A stretch of 7,596 nucleotides of DNA from Clostridia bacterium (GTDB lineage: Bacteria; Bacillota; Clostridia; Christensenellales; Maliibacteriaceae). The translations under genes and the position numbers were made by a program. Shown piece by piece: positions 5,389-7,596 of the stretch. Within the stretch, counting starts at the first letter, position 1, and every line of letters begins with the position of its first letter. The notes below the pieces were generated by a model. It had not been told where the DNA came from and did no database searches. It saw only the letters and a program-made list of their open reading frames with translations. The DNA is taken from assembly GCA_017935825.1 (NCBI GenBank), contig JAGBGW010000199.1, forward strand, positions 1-7,596. Reading direction: 5' to 3'.

Positions 5389-7596
5389 ATGGAACAGTTG
5401 ACCGGTCTGAACTTTAAACTGCTGGAAATGGCAAGACGTATTCGCGAACTTCGCGAGATCGTCGGCTACAGCGCAGAGGAAATGGCAAAGCTGACGGATA
5501 CTTCCGTGGAAGAATATCTGGCGTGTGAAAACGGCCGCCATGATATGAGCTTTGCATTCATCTATCGCTGCGCACTGGCACTGAATGTTGACGTTACCGA
5601 TATTATTCAGGGCTCCAGCCCCAATCTGAAGACTTATACCATCACCCGCAAGGGTGAAGGTCAGCAGATCGAAAAGGCACACGGCATGACCTACTTCAAC
5701 ATGGCGGCGCCTTTCAGAAAACGTATTGCAGACCCCCTCTACGTCAAGATCGACTACGATGCCGAGGCAGAGCACCGCGATATCGAGCTGACCACCCATG
5801 ACGGTCAGGAGTGTGACTTGGTCATCAGCGGCTGCATGCGCCTGCAGATCGGCGAGCATGTGGAAACGCTGTACCCCGGCGACTGCGCCTACTACGACTC
5901 CGCAACGCCTCACGGCATGATCGCCATCGGCGGCGACTGCGAGATGTACGCCATCGTTCTGCATCCTGAGGTTGCAACGGAAACTGCACAGCAGGCAGTG
6001 GAAACCAGCGCACCCCAGAAGGAAGCAGCAAAGAAGCATCGCCGCATCTACCACAACTTCATCCATCCCGTGGAAGACGAAAAGGGCGCACTTGTTTCCC
6101 TCCGTTTCGAAAACGAGGACAAGTTCAACTTTGCATTTGATATCGTCGATGAGATCGGTAAGCGCGATCCCGACAAACTTGCAATGCTGCACATCTCCAA
6201 GGAAAAAATCGAGCGCCGCTTCACCTTCGCCGATATTTCCCGCGAATCTTCCCGTGCGGCAAACTACCTTCGTGCCATCGGCATCAAGCGCGGCGACCGT
6301 GTTGTGCTGGTCTTGAAGCGCCACTATCAGTTCTGGATCACCCAGATCGCACTGCACAAGATCGGTGCAATCTCCATCCTTGCCACCAACCAGCTGCAGG
6401 AGCACGATTACACCTATCGTTTCAACGCAGCAGGTGTATCCGCCATCATCGCAAGTGCGGATGAGCAGATTGCAGATCGCATCGATGCGGCGCAGAAGGA
6501 TTCTCCCACCCTTACTACCAAGGTTCTTGTGGGCGGCGAGCGCGAAGGCTGGCATGACTTCAACAGCGAATACACCATCTACAGCGATCTTTACCCCAGA
6601 ACTGCTGATGCACCCTGCGGCGATGACCCGATGCTGATGTTCTTCACATCCGGCACCAGCGGCTATCCCAAGATCGCACTGCATAACCACAAGTACCCTC
6701 TGGGTCACTTCCACACCGCCAACTACTGGCACTGTGTTGACCCCGAAGGTCTGCACCTTACCATTTCCGATACCGGCTGGGCAAAGTCCATGTGGGGCAA
6801 GCTCTACGGCGCATGGCTGTGCGAGGCAGCGGTCTTCGTATACGACTTCGACCGCTTCGATGCGGCGGATATCCTGCCCATGTTTGCCCGTTACAACATC
6901 ACCACCTTCTGCGCACCGCCCACCATGTACCGCATGATGATCAAGGAAGACCTGACCAAATACGACATGTCTTCCATACAGCATGCCACCATCGCAGGCG
7001 AAGCGCTCAACCCCGAGGTATTCCGTCAGCTTGAGAAGACCACCGGTCTTCGAGTCATGGAAGGTTTCGGTCAGAGCGAGACCACCCTTGTGATCGGCAA
7101 CCTCTTCGGCGGCAAGCACAAGCTCGGCTCCATGGGTAAACCCGTTCCGCTTTACGATGTGGACCTTGTGGATGCAGACGGCAACCCCGTGCCCGACGGT
7201 GAATCCGGCGAGATCGTTATCCGCACTTCCAACGGCGCACCCTGCGGCCTTTTCACCGGCTACTACGGCGACGAAGAAAAGACTGCGGAAGCCTGGCACG
7301 ATGGTCTGTATCATACCGGCGACCTGGCATGGCGCGATGAGGACGGCTTCTACTGGTATGTTGGCCGTGCAGACGACGTCATCAAGTCCTCCGGCTACCG
7401 CATCGGACCCTTCGAGATCGAGAACGTCATCATGGAACTGCCCTATGTTCTTGAATGCGGCGTATCGGCAGAGCCCGATGAAATCAGAGGTCAGGTGGTC
7501 AAGGCAAGCATCGTCTTGACCCGCGGAACCGAAGGCACCGACGAACTGAAGAAAGAAATCCAAAATTACGTCAAGGCACACACTGCGCCTTACAAA
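5389..7596 (+). CDS. Second XRE HTH-cupin-acyl-CoA synthetase fusion, 3' end outside window
   Basis: This is a paralogue of the 2700-4970 gene with the same domain order, open for 736 codons to the last base. Alignment with the first copy (YVKAHTAPYK against its residues 723-732) predicts about 24 more residues, including the A10 lysine. Domains: XRE HTH about 10-74, cupin about 115-192 (TTHDGQE, ATPHGM), a variable linker about 193-218, and ligase from about 240. Motifs are TSGTSGYPK (420-428), GFGQSETT (559-566), YHTGD (641-645) and GRADDVIKSSGYR (659-671). By eye about 60-65% of residues match the first copy. Differences cluster in the linker and in likely pocket segments (SDTGWAKSMWG here, SDTGWGKALWG there; TLVIGNLFG against TLTIANLVG). 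ATG 5389 follows AAAGGA (5373-5378) at 10 nt spacing. Its own T-box suggests a different amino acid; isobutyrate for valine synthesis is my preferred but unproven substrate. Confidence 0.9.
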   Translation, partial: MEQLTGLNFKLLEMARRIRELREIVGYSAEEMAKLTDTSVEEYLACENGRHDMSFAFIYRCALALNVDVTDIIQGSSPNLKTYTITRKGEGQQIEKAHGMTYFNMAAPFRKRIADPLYVKIDYDAEAEHRDIELTTHDGQECDLVISGCMRLQIGEHVETLYPGDCAYYDSATPHGMIAIGGDCEMYAIVLHPEVATETAQQAVETSAPQKEAAKKHRRIYHNFIHPVEDEKGALVSLRFENEDKFNFAFDIVDEIGKRDPDKLAMLHISKEKIERRFTFADISRESSRAANYLRAIGIKRGDRVVLVLKRHYQFWITQIALHKIGAISILATNQLQEHDYTYRFNAAGVSAIIASADEQIADRIDAAQKDSPTLTTKVLVGGEREGWHDFNSEYTIYSDLYPRTADAPCGDDPMLMFFTSGTSGYPKIALHNHKYPLGHFHTANYWHCVDPEGLHLTISDTGWAKSMWGKLYGAWLCEAAVFVYDFDRFDAADILPMFARYNITTFCAPPTMYRMMIKEDLTKYDMSSIQHATIAGEALNPEVFRQLEKTTGLRVMEGFGQSETTLVIGNLFGGKHKLGSMGKPVPLYDVDLVDADGNPVPDGESGEIVIRTSNGAPCGLFTGYYGDEEKTAEAWHDGLYHTGDLAWRDEDGFYWYVGRADDVIKSSGYRIGPFEIENVIMELPYVLECGVSAEPDEIRGQVVKASIVLTRGTEGTDELKKEIQNYVKAHTAPYK

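Noticed and set aside
1..7596. CRISPR array, insertion sequence or phage genes
   Set aside because: No regularly spaced repeats, transposase motifs or terminal inverted repeats were seen. The only large repeat is the diverged ligase duplication.

Overview
The window looks like chromosome of a Firmicute, most likely an anaerobic gut Clostridium-type bacterium (class Clostridia). Two complete T-box riboswitches, clear sigma-A style promoters, strong Shine-Dalgarno sites and intrinsic terminators support this. Coding DNA is moderately GC-rich with C-ending codons and the leaders are AT-richer. Genus cannot be fixed from this sequence alone.

Layout. (1) 1-165: the 3' end of a thioredoxin-fold (TlpA/redoxin-like) gene on +, sharing a bidirectional terminator with (2) an AraC-family regulator on - (186-1025). 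(3) 1026-1408 is gene-free: it holds the araC promoter, a possible short structured RNA ending in an intrinsic terminator (about 1135-1256), and an inverted repeat over a -10-like box before (4) a metal-dependent amidohydrolase (1409-2209, +). (5) 2210-2699 is a promoter plus T-box leader for (6) a 756-residue fusion protein (2700-4970): XRE helix-turn-helix, cupin, then an AMP-forming acyl-CoA synthetase of the medium-chain (MACS/ACSM-like) type. (7) 4971-5388 is a second promoter plus T-box leader for (8) a paralogue with the same architecture (5389-7596), cut by the window edge about 20 residues before its expected end.

How it may work. The most interesting unit is the tandem pair of T-box/fusion-ligase modules. 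T-boxes switch genes on when a particular tRNA is uncharged, so these ligases should be made during starvation for an amino acid, which implies a role in making amino acids rather than degrading acids for energy. My best reading of the specifier positions is ATC (Ile) for the first and GTA (Val) for the second. The TGGT of both T-boxes fits the A73 discriminator of tRNA-Ile and tRNA-Val. The hypothesis that follows is salvage of branched short-chain acids: 2-methylbutyrate and isobutyrate would be activated to CoA thioesters and then reductively carboxylated to the 2-oxo acid precursors of Ile and Val. The HTH-cupin half adds a possible second, metabolite-sensing layer. Substrates, specifiers and DNA binding by the fused HTH are inference. 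The T-boxes, the domain order and the paralogy are read directly from the sequence.
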